A stretch of DNA of 64,000 bases from an uncultured Roseobacter sp. (GTDB lineage: Bacteria; Pseudomonadota; Alphaproteobacteria; Rhodobacterales; Rhodobacteraceae): the NCBI GenBank assembly GCA_947488305.1, contig CANKZM010000010.1, positions 44,652 through 108,651 on the forward strand, written 5' to 3'. A program made the position numbers and the translations under genes. Positions 17,362 to 26,117 of this stretch are shown here, in pieces; the stretch's first letter is position 1; each line of letters starts with the position of its first letter. Under the pieces are notes generated by a model. That model did no database searches and had not been told where the DNA came from. It saw nothing but the letters and a program-made list of their open reading frames with translations.

Positions 17362-17529
17362 ATGGTCAATATGGCTCAGTCTGGTGCGCAGCGAAAACGC
17401 GAGAAGATCATAGATGAGAATCTGAGGCGGGTGTATGATGAGGCCCTCGATGAAGGCGTGCCTGACCGCTTTCGTATGCTTCTCGACGCCTTGAAACAAC
17501 AGGATCAGGCCAAGGGCTCCAACGGATGA
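17362..17529 (+). CDS. nepR: NepR anti-sigma factor
   Basis: A 55-residue protein, easily missed because it is short. Its core, ENLRRVYDEALDEGVPDRF followed by a leucine-rich helix, is the conserved NepR motif. NepR binds and holds EcfG inactive until phosphorylated PhyR takes it away. The gene lies between the EcfG promoter and ecfG, and its stop codon overlaps the ecfG start (ATGA at 17526-17529). A second in-frame ATG at 17371 is a possible alternative start; the stretch AGGGATAA before 17362 favours the first. Confidence 0.92.
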   Translation: MVNMAQSGAQRKREKIIDENLRRVYDEALDEGVPDRFRMLLDALKQQDQAKGSNG

Positions 17530-18083
17530 GTTCGCCTGACCCGAAAGAGGAGTTGGTCTCTCATCTCCCTGCGATGCGGGCTTTTGCAATTAACCTGACC
17601 CGGAATCCGGCAACTGCTGACGACATGGTGCAGGACGCCGTGGAAAAAGCCTGGACGAATTTTGACAAATTCGAAGCCGGGACCAACATGCGGGCTTGGT
17701 TGTTCACGATCTTGCGCAACACTTTTTATTCCTCTCAGCGCAAGGCGAACCGGGAAGTGGCTGACGTCGACGGGGTTCATACCGAAGCGCTTGCGGAAAA
17801 GCCGCTTCATGATGGCAGGCTGCAAATGAATGATTTCCGATCCGCTTTTTCACAGCTGTCTGATGAGCACCGAGAGGTTTTGCTGCTTGTTGGGGCTTCA
17901 GGCTTTTCATATGAAGAAGCGGCAAAAATGTGCGATGTGGCGGTTGGAACAATCAAAAGCCGGACGGGGCGTGCGCGCCAGCGGCTCGCGGAACTTATGG
18001 ATTTGGACGAGGAAGACAGGCTGGAAATGACCGATGAAGCGACCCTTTCGGTATTGACGGCGGCAAAAGCCGCTTCTTTCTGA
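17526..18083 (+). CDS. ecfG: General stress ECF sigma factor EcfG
   Basis: A 185-residue ECF sigma factor of the ECF15 group. Region 2 is visible at about residues 10-80 (LPAMRAFAINLTRNPATADDMVQDAVEKAWTNFDKFEAGTNMRAWLFTILRNTFYS) and region 4 at about 105-155 (LSDEHREVLLLVGASGFSYEEAAKMCDVAVGTIKSRTGRARQRL). It directs RNA polymerase to GGAAC/CGTT promoters; two such sites are visible in this window (17293 and 15167). It overlaps nepR by 4 bp and is followed after 1 bp by the kinase gene. Confidence 0.95.
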   Translation: MSSPDPKEELVSHLPAMRAFAINLTRNPATADDMVQDAVEKAWTNFDKFEAGTNMRAWLFTILRNTFYSSQRKANREVADVDGVHTEALAEKPLHDGRLQMNDFRSAFSQLSDEHREVLLLVGASGFSYEEAAKMCDVAVGTIKSRTGRARQRLAELMDLDEEDRLEMTDEATLSVLTAAKAASF

Positions 18084-18084
18084 G

Positions 18085-19809
18085 ATGACCGGCGGATTTC
18101 TGGACGGCGATGTTTTTCGCGGTCTTGCCTTTCGTATTCTGCTGTTTCTGACACTTGCGCTTTTGCCCTTTGGCCTCATTTCCGTGTTTCAGACCCGGGA
18201 AATCGTGCGTCAGGCGGATTCAAACTCAGAGCTGTCGCTGCTCGCGCTGACCGACCAGGCTGCCAGTGCGGAGCGCTCGATTTTTCAGGAAGGATTCGGT
18301 GCGGCAGAGGCTTTGAGCGCGCTAGCGCAGCTATACGCAGGGGATCCCGGTGCGTGTTCGTCCTTTCTGGCAGCATACCGCCGGGCCGTTGGACTCTACT
18401 CCTTTATCGGTTATCTGCCGCCTGATGGCATCATGGAGTGTTCGTCGGCGGGTCGCACCATTGATTTCAGCGAATTTCCCGGCTTTGCCGAAGAAGTGCG
18501 TAAGGCGCGCAGGCAAGTAATTTGGAACCCGGAAGGCATCATCAGCAGCCAGCCCGTCATGGTTCTCTCTCAACCGTTCTTTACGCGGGCGGGGTTCGCC
18601 GGTTTCATGACAATGTCGGTTCCGTTGCAGGTTATCGCTGCTGAAATGAACGATGTTTTGGCTGGAATGCCTGCCGAAGTTGTGACGTTTAACGCGGATG
18701 GCACAATCATCAGGGCCGGTCGGCCACTCAATGAAACCTTTGCCGACATGCCGAAAGAGCTTGATCTGAAGAAATTGGTCGGCAGCAAACCGCATGTCTT
18801 TGAAGATTCAAATCGTGCGGGTGATCCGCGCTTGTATGCTGTTGTTCCGATTGTGCCGGACGTTGCCTATGCCATGAGCATCTGGCGCCCGGATGAAATG
18901 CAATCAAGCCTTCAGCAGTCCATCGGCCTGAGCATGTTCTTGCCCGTCATCATGTGGCTTGCAAGCCTGATCGTTGCCTTCTGGTCGCTCAATCGCCTTG
19001 CGGTTCGCCACATCCGCAAACTTGGACGGCAAATGCGGCTTTTTGCCTATAACCGGCGGGTGCCGCGCACGACGCTAGGCACCGGTGTGCCTCGTGAATT
19101 GGTGGAAATCCAAAAGGCATTCGTGCGGATGGCGGATTCCATCGTCAGGGATGAGGCAGCACTTGAAGACAGCCTGCGGGACAAGAACATTCTTCTTAAG
19201 GAGGTGCACCACAGGGTCAAAAATAACCTGCAACTAATTTCATCCATCATGAACATGCAGATCAGGCGGGCCCAGACGGAGGACGCCCGGCAGGTTCTCA
19301 AGCGCCTCCAGGACCGTATTTTGAGCCTCGCTACCGTGCACAAGAACCTCTATCAAAACGAAGATCTGGACCGTGTTGATGCGGGTACCCTTTTGGAAGA
19401 GATTGTCGGACAGTTGCTGGCCGTTGGGATGTCACGCAGTGATGGCGTGCAGATCACGCAATCTTTCGACTCGATCCGTATGGATGCAGATGACGCAGCC
19501 CCTCTGACGCTACTGGTGTCTGAGGCTGTGACCAACGCGCTGAAATACCTTGGCCGCCCGGAAAGTGGAGATCCACCCAGATTGGATATCTCTTTGGTTT
19601 CCCTCGAAGGATCAAAAGCCTGCTTCAGGATCGTGAACTCCACGTCAGGTGCGCACGGCAGCGAAGGCACTGGTCTTGGCACTCAACTGATCAGCGCCTT
19701 TACCCGGCAGCTGAATGGAGATGTGGACGTTGGGTTCGAAGAAGATGAACATTGGCTTTCGATAACCTTTCCGATCCGCCAACGCGACAAGCTCGCTTAC
19801 GATTTCTGA
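18085..19809 (+). CDS. Membrane sensor histidine kinase (HisKA_2/HWE type), probable PhyR kinase
   Basis: A 574-residue sensor kinase. A first membrane helix lies at about residues 14-35, then a periplasmic sensory region to about 275, a second helix at about 280-302, a HAMP-like linker, and a HisKA_2 domain with phospho-acceptor His376 in VHHRVKNNLQLISS. The HATPase domain spans about residues 455-565 (SEAVTNALKYL, GTGLGTQLI). Kinases of this class phosphorylate PhyR, and this gene is linked to phyR, nepR and ecfG, so it is the likely input. The start lies 1 bp after the ecfG stop. Confidence 0.9.
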   Translation: MTGGFLDGDVFRGLAFRILLFLTLALLPFGLISVFQTREIVRQADSNSELSLLALTDQAASAERSIFQEGFGAAEALSALAQLYAGDPGACSSFLAAYRRAVGLYSFIGYLPPDGIMECSSAGRTIDFSEFPGFAEEVRKARRQVIWNPEGIISSQPVMVLSQPFFTRAGFAGFMTMSVPLQVIAAEMNDVLAGMPAEVVTFNADGTIIRAGRPLNETFADMPKELDLKKLVGSKPHVFEDSNRAGDPRLYAVVPIVPDVAYAMSIWRPDEMQSSLQQSIGLSMFLPVIMWLASLIVAFWSLNRLAVRHIRKLGRQMRLFAYNRRVPRTTLGTGVPRELVEIQKAFVRMADSIVRDEAALEDSLRDKNILLKEVHHRVKNNLQLISSIMNMQIRRAQTEDARQVLKRLQDRILSLATVHKNLYQNEDLDRVDAGTLLEEIVGQLLAVGMSRSDGVQITQSFDSIRMDADDAAPLTLLVSEAVTNALKYLGRPESGDPPRLDISLVSLEGSKACFRIVNSTSGAHGSEGTGLGTQLISAFTRQLNGDVDVGFEEDEHWLSITFPIRQRDKLAYDF

Positions 19810-19854
19810 ACCTATCGACCTTAGTCTTCGGCACATCCTGCATCTTAAAAAGGG

Positions 19855-19968
19855 ATGGAAATCTCGATTGAGCTATTCGCAATGGGGTCGGGGGCGTTAG
19901 CCCTGGTTGTATTGATCGTAATGGTCGCAACACGTGTTGAGACGAACCGAAACCACAAGCAGGACTGA
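19855..19968 (+). CDS. Possible 37-residue single-span membrane peptide
   Basis: A short frame encodes MEISIELFAMGSGALALVVLIVMVATRVETNRNHKQD (given here only as its composition: one hydrophobic span of about 20 residues followed by a polar, basic tail). It follows the kinase by 45 bp on the same strand. The purine tract AAAAAGGG is too close to the ATG to be a good ribosome site. It could be a real small membrane protein of the stress operon or chance. Confidence 0.35.
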   Translation: MEISIELFAMGSGALALVVLIVMVATRVETNRNHKQD

Positions 19969-19974
19969 TCTTGT

Positions 19975-21600
19975 TCAGAAGTCCGGCGCGGCGAAGCTTT
20001 CGCTTGAGGCACGCCGCCACCGCTTGCGATAGTCGGCCATGATGCCGTCCTCATTGCCATCTGTCAGGAGGAACTCTTCCGGCAAATAGGCGAACGTTTC
20101 CGACGCTTCGGCCATCTCCTTGTTCCCCAGCCGGAGCATCATGTGTTGCGGCATGAATTTGCCGGGATGGGACAGACCTGCCGCCCCTGTCATTTCCCCA
20201 AGCGCTGCCAATGTGTTGCTATGGTAGCGCGCCACACGTTCAGACTTGGAAGAGACATCCAGCGCGCGGGCACGTAACGGGTCCTGGGTGGCGACACCAA
20301 CGGGACAATGATTCGTATGGCAAGCCTGCGCCTGGATACAGCCGATCGCAAACATGTAGCCTCGCGCCGAATTGCACCAATCCGCACCAAGTGCCAAAGC
20401 CCGTGCAATATCGAACGCCGATACGATTTTGCCAGCCGCTCCAATCCTGACCTGATCCCGTAGGCCAGCACCGCGCAGGGTATTGTGGACAAAGGTTAAC
20501 CCTTCGATCATCGGCATACCGACGTGATTGGCAAACTCTACCGGTGCGGCACCTGTGCCACCTTCGGTGCCATCCACAACGATAAAATCAGGGACAACGC
20601 CAGTTTCCAGCATCGCCTTGACCATGCACATGAATTCGCGCCTGTGTCCGATACAGAGCTTGAAACCTACGGGCTTGCCGCCCGACAGCTCCCGCAATTG
20701 CGCAATGAAATCCATGAGTTCCTTGGGAGTGGAAAATGCAGGATGGGCTGCGGGCGAAATACAATCGACACCCATGGGGATATGGCGGGCCTCAGCAATC
20801 TCGGGCGTGATCTTGGATGCGGGTAGCATCCCGCCATGCCCTGGTTTTGCCCCTTGGCTGAGTTTAATCTCGATCATCTTAATCTGCTCAAGGCTCGCCG
20901 TTTCCTTGAACTTGTCGGGATTAAAGTTCCCATCGTCATACCGGCACCCGAAATATCCGGAGGCAACCTGAAAGATCAGATCCCCACCGCCCATTTTGTG
21001 ATACTTACTGACCGAACCTTCGCCCGTGTCATGGGCAAAGCCACCCATCTTCGCCCCGCGGTTCAACGCCTCGATTGCGTTCCCGGACAGCGATCCGAAA
21101 CTCATTGCAGAGATATTATAGAGTGATGCGCTATAGGGTTGCTTGCAGTTCGGTCCACCAATCGTGACGCGAAAATCGGTGTCTGCAATATGGATCGGAT
21201 TGACCGAATGCGTCACCCAGGCATAGCCCGCGTCATAAGCCCTCATCCGTGAGCCAAACGGACGCTTGTCCTCCTGACCTTTGGCGCGCTGATAGACGAG
21301 GGAGCGCGCGTCGCGGGAGAAGGGCTCTTCGTCCTGATCGGACTCGATCAGATACTGGCGGATTTCCGGGCGGATTCCTTCAAACAGGAACCGCATGTGC
21401 CCCAGTACTGGATAATTTCGTAAAATAGAGTGATGCGGCTGTTGCAGATCGTGAATTCCAAGAAAGGTCAGCGCGGCAAAGAACACCAGTGGTATCAGAA
21501 ACCAGCCGCTCCACACCGCGGCTGTGATCAAACAAACCAAAGTCAGAAAGGCGACAAGCCCGAGCGTGGCAAACCGCATCAATGGTTCAAGCTGCTGCAT
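19975..21600 (-). CDS. FMN-binding glutamate-synthase-family protein (membrane-anchored GltB domain)
   Basis: A 541-residue protein. Two hydrophobic segments at the N-terminus (about residues 8-55) precede a glutamate synthase FMN/TIM-barrel domain (ISAMSFGSLSGNAIEALNRGAKMGG, SQGAKPGHGGMLPASKI, DGTEGGTGAAP, VRIGAAGKIVSAFDIARALALGADWCNSARG). The cysteines for a 3Fe-4S cluster are visible in CIQAQACHTNHCPVG. It lacks the amidotransferase domain of GltB, so it is not a full glutamate synthase; similar proteins are common in bacteria and of unproven reaction. The start at 21600 has AAGGA upstream; the longer frame to 21711 is unlike the family. Confidence 0.88.
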   Translation of the reverse strand: MQQLEPLMRFATLGLVAFLTLVCLITAAVWSGWFLIPLVFFAALTFLGIHDLQQPHHSILRNYPVLGHMRFLFEGIRPEIRQYLIESDQDEEPFSRDARSLVYQRAKGQEDKRPFGSRMRAYDAGYAWVTHSVNPIHIADTDFRVTIGGPNCKQPYSASLYNISAMSFGSLSGNAIEALNRGAKMGGFAHDTGEGSVSKYHKMGGGDLIFQVASGYFGCRYDDGNFNPDKFKETASLEQIKMIEIKLSQGAKPGHGGMLPASKITPEIAEARHIPMGVDCISPAAHPAFSTPKELMDFIAQLRELSGGKPVGFKLCIGHRREFMCMVKAMLETGVVPDFIVVDGTEGGTGAAPVEFANHVGMPMIEGLTFVHNTLRGAGLRDQVRIGAAGKIVSAFDIARALALGADWCNSARGYMFAIGCIQAQACHTNHCPVGVATQDPLRARALDVSSKSERVARYHSNTLAALGEMTGAAGLSHPGKFMPQHMMLRLGNKEMAEASETFAYLPEEFLLTDGNEDGIMADYRKRWRRASSESFAAPDF

Positions 21601-21736
21601 GGAATAATCCTTTTGAATTCTTTGCCCTGTTTTCAAGATGATCGTGGGCCATGGTTGACTTTTGTGCAAGCCGTTGTGTCTTTCTTGGCTGCTGCTTAGG
21701 CTTGCCGGCATGACGCATCAATGGGGGCGGCGGGCA

Positions 21737-22894
21737 ATGACACAACAAGACGGTGATATGCGTGACGCGCCCAGGAAAGAGGGGCCTCTGGCCTCGTTGC
21801 GGGTTGTCGAGTTTATAGGGCTGGGCCCTGCACCTCTTGCGGGACAGTTACTTGCTGATCTGGGTGCGGAAGTGACCGTAATCGACCGCGCTTCGGGAAA
21901 AGCAGACAAAACAGATGTCAATCGTCGAGGAAAACGCAGCGTTGCGCTCAACCTGAAATCTGAAGGCGGGCGGGACGCGGCCCAAAAGCTGATTGCGCAG
22001 TCGGATATCCTGATTGAAGGCTTCCGGCCCGGCGTGATGGAGCGGTTGGGCCTTGGTCCAAACGACTGTCCTGACACATTGATCTATGGACGCATGACGG
22101 GCTGGGGTCAGGACGGCGCCTGGTCTCAAACCGCCGGCCATGACATCAACTATCTGGCGATGACGGGCGCGCTTCACGCGATGGGACCGTCTGATCGTCC
22201 TCCGTCGCCTCCGCTTAACTTGGTCGCGGACTTTGGGGGCGGCACAATGTTTCTGCTGTTTGGACTTCTGGCTGCGGTGATCGAACGCGGTATTTCAGGC
22301 AAAGGACAAGTCGTGGATGCCGCCATGGTGGACGGTGTATCGGCAATGATGGGGCTGATTCACGGCTTCCTCGCGCAAGCTCAGTTTAGCCCCGCTCGCG
22401 GATCAAACTGGCTTGACGGGACGTCGCATTTCTATCGCTGCTATGAATGTGCAGATGGCCGATTTGTGGCAGTGGGTGCCTTGGAGCCCCAGTTTTTTGC
22501 GCAACTGGCTGAAGGTCTGGATTTGCCAGACACCTTGGCAGGCGATCAGATGGCCGCGGCCACCTGGCGGGAAAAAGCGCGCGCCCTTGAGACTATTTTT
22601 AAGAAGCACACCCGCGATGAGTGGGTTGAACGATTTGACGGGACGGACGCCTGTGTCACACCCGTGCTGGAGTTTGAGGAGGCTTTTGTGCACCCCGTAA
22701 ACGCCGAAAGAGGCGTGTTTTACCGACAGTCGGGCGTTTGGCAGGCAAGGGCTGCCCCGCTCTTTGGACGCTCTCAACCCGGTATGGCAAACGCCCCTCA
22801 CGCGCCGGGTTCAGATACGGAAAAGGTCCTTTGTGAGATCGGATACTCAAGCACTGAGATTGACCTGTTGAAACGATCAGGAGCACTGACCTGA
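21737..22894 (+). CDS. CaiB/BaiF-family CoA transferase or alpha-methylacyl-CoA racemase
   Basis: A 385-residue class III CoA-transferase-fold protein. Motifs are LASLRVVEFIGLGPAPLAGQLLADLGAEVTVIDR (N-terminal CoA-binding), KRSVALNLKSEGGRD, EGFRPGVMERLGLGP, YGRMTGWGQDGAWSQTAGHDINYLAMTGALHAMG (the region with the catalytic Asp), typical of alpha-methylacyl-CoA racemases. It may epimerise 2-methylacyl-CoA in branched-chain or sterol side-chain breakdown, or transfer CoA. Start codons at 21710, 21737 and 21758 are all in frame; 21737 has a G-rich tract upstream. It is followed after 1 bp by the SDR gene. Confidence 0.87.
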   Translation: MTQQDGDMRDAPRKEGPLASLRVVEFIGLGPAPLAGQLLADLGAEVTVIDRASGKADKTDVNRRGKRSVALNLKSEGGRDAAQKLIAQSDILIEGFRPGVMERLGLGPNDCPDTLIYGRMTGWGQDGAWSQTAGHDINYLAMTGALHAMGPSDRPPSPPLNLVADFGGGTMFLLFGLLAAVIERGISGKGQVVDAAMVDGVSAMMGLIHGFLAQAQFSPARGSNWLDGTSHFYRCYECADGRFVAVGALEPQFFAQLAEGLDLPDTLAGDQMAAATWREKARALETIFKKHTRDEWVERFDGTDACVTPVLEFEEAFVHPVNAERGVFYRQSGVWQARAAPLFGRSQPGMANAPHAPGSDTEKVLCEIGYSSTEIDLLKRSGALT

Positions 22895-22895
22895 A

Positions 22896-23636
22896 ATGAG
22901 CGAAGACGAAAAAACACCAAAGATTGCTGTGGTGACTGGGGCCGCCGGCGGTCTTGGTCGGGCGATTACCGAAGCGCTTGTGGAAGACGGGTTTCAGGTG
23001 ATCGGCCTTGATATTGATGCGACAGGATTGAAGGAAATCGCCTCTGAACAAGTAACGACCCTCACGGTTGATTTAGCCGACCCGCCCGCCATTCGCGCAG
23101 CATTTCAGCAGCTTGAAGTCACTTATGGCGGTCTCGATGTTCTTGTGAACAATGCGGGCACCTGTTTCATGTCGGAGTTCCCAGACATTCCCGACCAGGA
23201 ATTCTCAAAACAGATGGAGATCAACTTTGGCAGCGCCTTTCATTGCTCACAGGCTGCGGTCAAGCTGATGCAAGGGCGCGATGGCGTGCGCAAGATCGTC
23301 AACATCTCGTCCAATGGGGCCTACAATTTCGACGTGTTTGACCCGCCTCATTATCGCGCATCCAAGGCGGCGATGGACACACTTACAAAGGACCTGGCAA
23401 GGCGCTATGCGCGCGACAGGATCACTGTGAATTCGATTGCGCCCGCAATGACCGAAACGCCCCTATTTGGTGTGGTCAGTGAAGAGGTCCTGGCCGCAGC
23501 AATCGCGCAAATGCCGCACGGGCGGGCGATGCAGCCGTCAGAAGTGGCTGCATGGGTGCGGTTTCTTGTGTCCCCTGCGGGGGATGTCTCCAGCGGAAAC
23601 ATCATTATACTCAATCAGGGGCGGGACGTTCGCTAG
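22896..23636 (+). CDS. Short-chain dehydrogenase/reductase
   Basis: A 246-residue NAD(P)-dependent oxidoreductase. Classical SDR motifs are present: VVTGAAGGLGRAI (TGxxxGxG), LVNNAG, NISSNG (catalytic Ser), and YRASKAAM (YxxxK), followed by INTVNS-like RITVNSIAPAMTETP. It resembles FabG/3-hydroxyacyl-CoA dehydrogenases, and its coupling to the CoA-transferase/racemase gene (1-bp gap) suggests acyl-CoA metabolism. Its 3' end overlaps the convergent hydrolase gene by 4 bp. Confidence 0.9.
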   Translation: MSEDEKTPKIAVVTGAAGGLGRAITEALVEDGFQVIGLDIDATGLKEIASEQVTTLTVDLADPPAIRAAFQQLEVTYGGLDVLVNNAGTCFMSEFPDIPDQEFSKQMEINFGSAFHCSQAAVKLMQGRDGVRKIVNISSNGAYNFDVFDPPHYRASKAAMDTLTKDLARRYARDRITVNSIAPAMTETPLFGVVSEEVLAAAIAQMPHGRAMQPSEVAAWVRFLVSPAGDVSSGNIIILNQGRDVR

Positions 23637-24385
23637 GTGTACCAATCTGGTGCTTTGCGCAGCTTTGGCCATTGTGACGGGCTGTGCCCGAAAATCAGCA
23701 TTGCTCGCGCTTGCCTTGCCTTTTCTATAAGCCTTTCCGCATGGTGGCGGGCCAAAGCTGCATCCCAAGCGCCTTCAAATCCGGTGTCCAACTCCGAAGC
23801 CCGACTGATTGCATCAGAGGTCAAGACCACCGGCCCGGTCTCAGGTAACTCCAACGAAAACGCCAATTGCCCGGGCGCGTGACCGGGTACAAACAGCACT
23901 TCGAACTGCGGACCAATTGTGGTGTCTGCGTCTATCGTCCTGAAATCTGCATCCGGCCATTCCATCGCCTGTTTGCCCGACCAATAAAGCGGGCGGGGCA
24001 GGGCACGTTCCGCTGCGGCAATCACGATTGGCACGCCGGGAAATCCATCCATGTAGCCAACATGATCGATGTGCGTATGACTTTGTATCATCAAATCGAT
24101 GTCACCGGGGGCCAGCCCAAGTAATTGCAATTGGGATGGTGCCAGATTCTGATCTGTCAACTTCAGCACCTGGCCAAAGTCACCCAGCGCATCTTCCTGC
24201 GTCGCCGCTGCCGGATCTTTTGCGTATTTTGCAGGAAACCCGCTATCAATCAGGACGTTTTCACCTTCAGTTGTCTGGATCAGATAACCGCATATCCCGA
24301 TGATGCGCCCGTTCTCATGAACTTGGAACAATCCGTAGTCGAGGATTGCCATGCGGGCGGGCATGCCTTTGAGCAGGGGTTGCAT
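23633..24385 (-). CDS. Metallo-beta-lactamase-fold hydrolase, N-acyl-homoserine-lactonase-like
   Basis: A 250-residue cytoplasmic hydrolase. The two-metal signature HTHIDHVG (HxHxDH) is at about residues 104-110, with the later ligands in VPGHAPGQL, SDAI and FGHSP. The N-terminus (YGLFQVHENGRIIGICGYLIQTTEGENVLIDSGFP) is that of the AttM/BlcC/AiiA lactonase group, which opens homoserine-lactone rings and so quenches quorum signals. Some relatives act on gamma-butyrolactone. It overlaps the SDR gene end-to-end and is divergent from the aminotransferase at 24436. Confidence 0.85.
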   Translation of the reverse strand: MQPLLKGMPARMAILDYGLFQVHENGRIIGICGYLIQTTEGENVLIDSGFPAKYAKDPAAATQEDALGDFGQVLKLTDQNLAPSQLQLLGLAPGDIDLMIQSHTHIDHVGYMDGFPGVPIVIAAAERALPRPLYWSGKQAMEWPDADFRTIDADTTIGPQFEVLFVPGHAPGQLAFSLELPETGPVVLTSDAISRASELDTGFEGAWDAALARHHAERLIEKARQARAMLIFGHSPSQWPKLRKAPDWYT

Positions 24386-24435
24386 AAATGTCTGCGGACC
24401 TCTCTTCTATGTTGGGAATAGACCGGACGGGTTCC

Positions 24436-25563
24436 ATGAAAGTCAAGATACACGAGCTTTTTCAATGCTTGCTGGAAACAACGAAGGCAGAGCCCGAAGC
24501 CATCGTCGGTTTTTCGCTTTCCGCCTCGCCCAAACTGGGCGATTTCCTGGGTGATCTCGATCCGGCGTTGTCCCTTGACTGGAATAATCGGGACTTTAGA
24601 GGGTTGCCGGAACTCCGGTCACATGTGTTGACCCAAGCCGGTTTGACCGACCTTTGCGGGGTCGAGGATGTTTTGATTACGGCAGGGGCCGCCGAGGCCA
24701 ATTACCTTGCTATTATGCAGCTGGTGCAACCAGGTGACCGGATTGTAGTCGAAACGCCCGGGTGGCCACAGGCCGACGTACTCGCACAGGCCAAAGGTGC
24801 CGAGATCGTCAAGGTGCACCGCCGCGAGGCTGACGGGTGGGCCTTGCCTTTGGATGATCTGGCCAAAGCTGTAACACCCGGCACGCGGTTGATCTTCCTC
24901 AGCAATCCCAACAACCCCACCGGGCAGCTCCTTGACCGCGCGACACTGGTAGAAATTGCAACCATTGCAGAACGGGTAGGGGCCTGGTTGGTCGTTGATG
25001 AAGTCTATGCGGGGCTGGAGTGGGACGGACCTCGCGCGCCGTCAGTTGCCGGGCTTTATGACCGGGGGATCACCACTGGGTCGGTCTCCAAAGCGCTTGG
25101 TTTGCAAGGATTACGCACCGGATGGTTGATCTGCCGTGATGCGGAGATGATCAAGGACGCATTCATCCTGCGGGAAAACAGTTCCGAGATCATGAACATC
25201 ATGGGTGAGGTCATTGCCGAAATTGCGTTGCGGCCCGAACGTTACAAGGCTTCACTGCAAACTGCCCGCGAGGATGGTGCCGCAAACCTCGCTTGGTTGA
25301 TGGATTGGGTGGACAAGGAGCCAAATCTGAGCTGGGTACCCCCTCAAGCGGGATTGATCGGATTGGGGCGGCTGCCTGATGGGGTGAATAGCGCTGCATT
25401 TGCTCAGCGTTTGCTGCAAGACCCTTACCGGACGTTCGTGCTCCCTGGCAGCGCCTATGGTGAGCCGCAGCATGTACGGCTGGGTGTCGGCGGCGGCGCG
25501 GGCGTCAATCTGGAAGAGGGGTTGGCGCGAATGTCACGCGCCTTACGCGCAATGGTGACTTAG
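24436..25563 (+). CDS. PLP-dependent aminotransferase, class I/II
   Basis: A 375-residue fold-type I PLP enzyme. The PLP-lysine motif is SVSKALGLQGLRTGW; upstream are NPNNPTGQLLD and LVVDEVYAGLEW (PLP-binding Asn and Asp/Tyr). I placed the start at MKVKIHELFQ, which matches the family N-terminus; an in-frame ATG at 24388 has a slightly better ribosome site (AGGGG) and would add 16 residues. Its amino-acid substrate is unknown. Its 3' end overlaps the pqiC-like gene convergently by 4 bp. Confidence 0.86.
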   Translation: MKVKIHELFQCLLETTKAEPEAIVGFSLSASPKLGDFLGDLDPALSLDWNNRDFRGLPELRSHVLTQAGLTDLCGVEDVLITAGAAEANYLAIMQLVQPGDRIVVETPGWPQADVLAQAKGAEIVKVHRREADGWALPLDDLAKAVTPGTRLIFLSNPNNPTGQLLDRATLVEIATIAERVGAWLVVDEVYAGLEWDGPRAPSVAGLYDRGITTGSVSKALGLQGLRTGWLICRDAEMIKDAFILRENSSEIMNIMGEVIAEIALRPERYKASLQTAREDGAANLAWLMDWVDKEPNLSWVPPQAGLIGLGRLPDGVNSAAFAQRLLQDPYRTFVLPGSAYGEPQHVRLGVGGGAGVNLEEGLARMSRALRAMVT

Positions 25564-26117
25564 CGCAGCGCGGTCCGCGCAAGATTGCCTGCAAGATCAA
25601 GAATCACCTGACCTCGGGCGGCGGCAACCGCGGCGGGGCCCGCTTCCGGGTCGAAAGGCACCGAGAGATCGAATACGCCAGAACGTTCGCGCCGCCCATC
25701 GGCTACCGCCACAAAGTACTGGCCCGTCGCTCGGAAATTCCCGTCATCTCCGGCGACCAGCGTTTCAAAACGCAAATCAAGCCGGGCATCTGGCAAAGCC
25801 TCGAAAGGCCACGGGTTGGAGGCAACCCGTGCACCAGTTATCTGCGCGAGGTGCCTGCTGAGTTCCAGAGCGACTGCGCGGTCCGGCGTATCCGCCCATA
25901 AAACCCCATCACTCACCAGCTTGCCCTCTGCCGTTCGGCGCACGATTTCATCGTCCGCTGCATAGGCAGGCAGGGAAACATCACGAATTTCGACCGCACG
26001 GAAGGCGATGCGCTGGCTCTGCGTGGCCTGCGGAGAACTCACGATATAGCGTTCAGTTGCAGCGCCACAGGCTGCCAGAGTGACAAGCGTCAGGATCAAA
26101 AAGGCAAAAGGCTTCAT
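25560..26117 (-). CDS. pqiC: PqiC-family outer-membrane lipoprotein
   Basis: A 185-residue lipoprotein. The signal ends in a lipobox, LVTLAACG, so the mature N-terminal residue is Cys at about 17. The body matches the ABC-type transport auxiliary lipoprotein family: YIVSSPQATQSQRIAFRAVEIRDVSLPAYAADDEIVRR..., and GVLWADTPDRAVALELSRHLAQ. PqiC proteins sit on the inner face of the outer membrane and receive lipid from the PqiB tube. The gene immediately follows the pqiB-like gene with no gap, the last of four leftward genes. Confidence 0.85.
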   Translation of the reverse strand: MKPFAFLILTLVTLAACGAATERYIVSSPQATQSQRIAFRAVEIRDVSLPAYAADDEIVRRTAEGKLVSDGVLWADTPDRAVALELSRHLAQITGARVASNPWPFEALPDARLDLRFETLVAGDDGNFRATGQYFVAVADGRRERSGVFDLSVPFDPEAGPAAVAAARGQVILDLAGNLARTALR

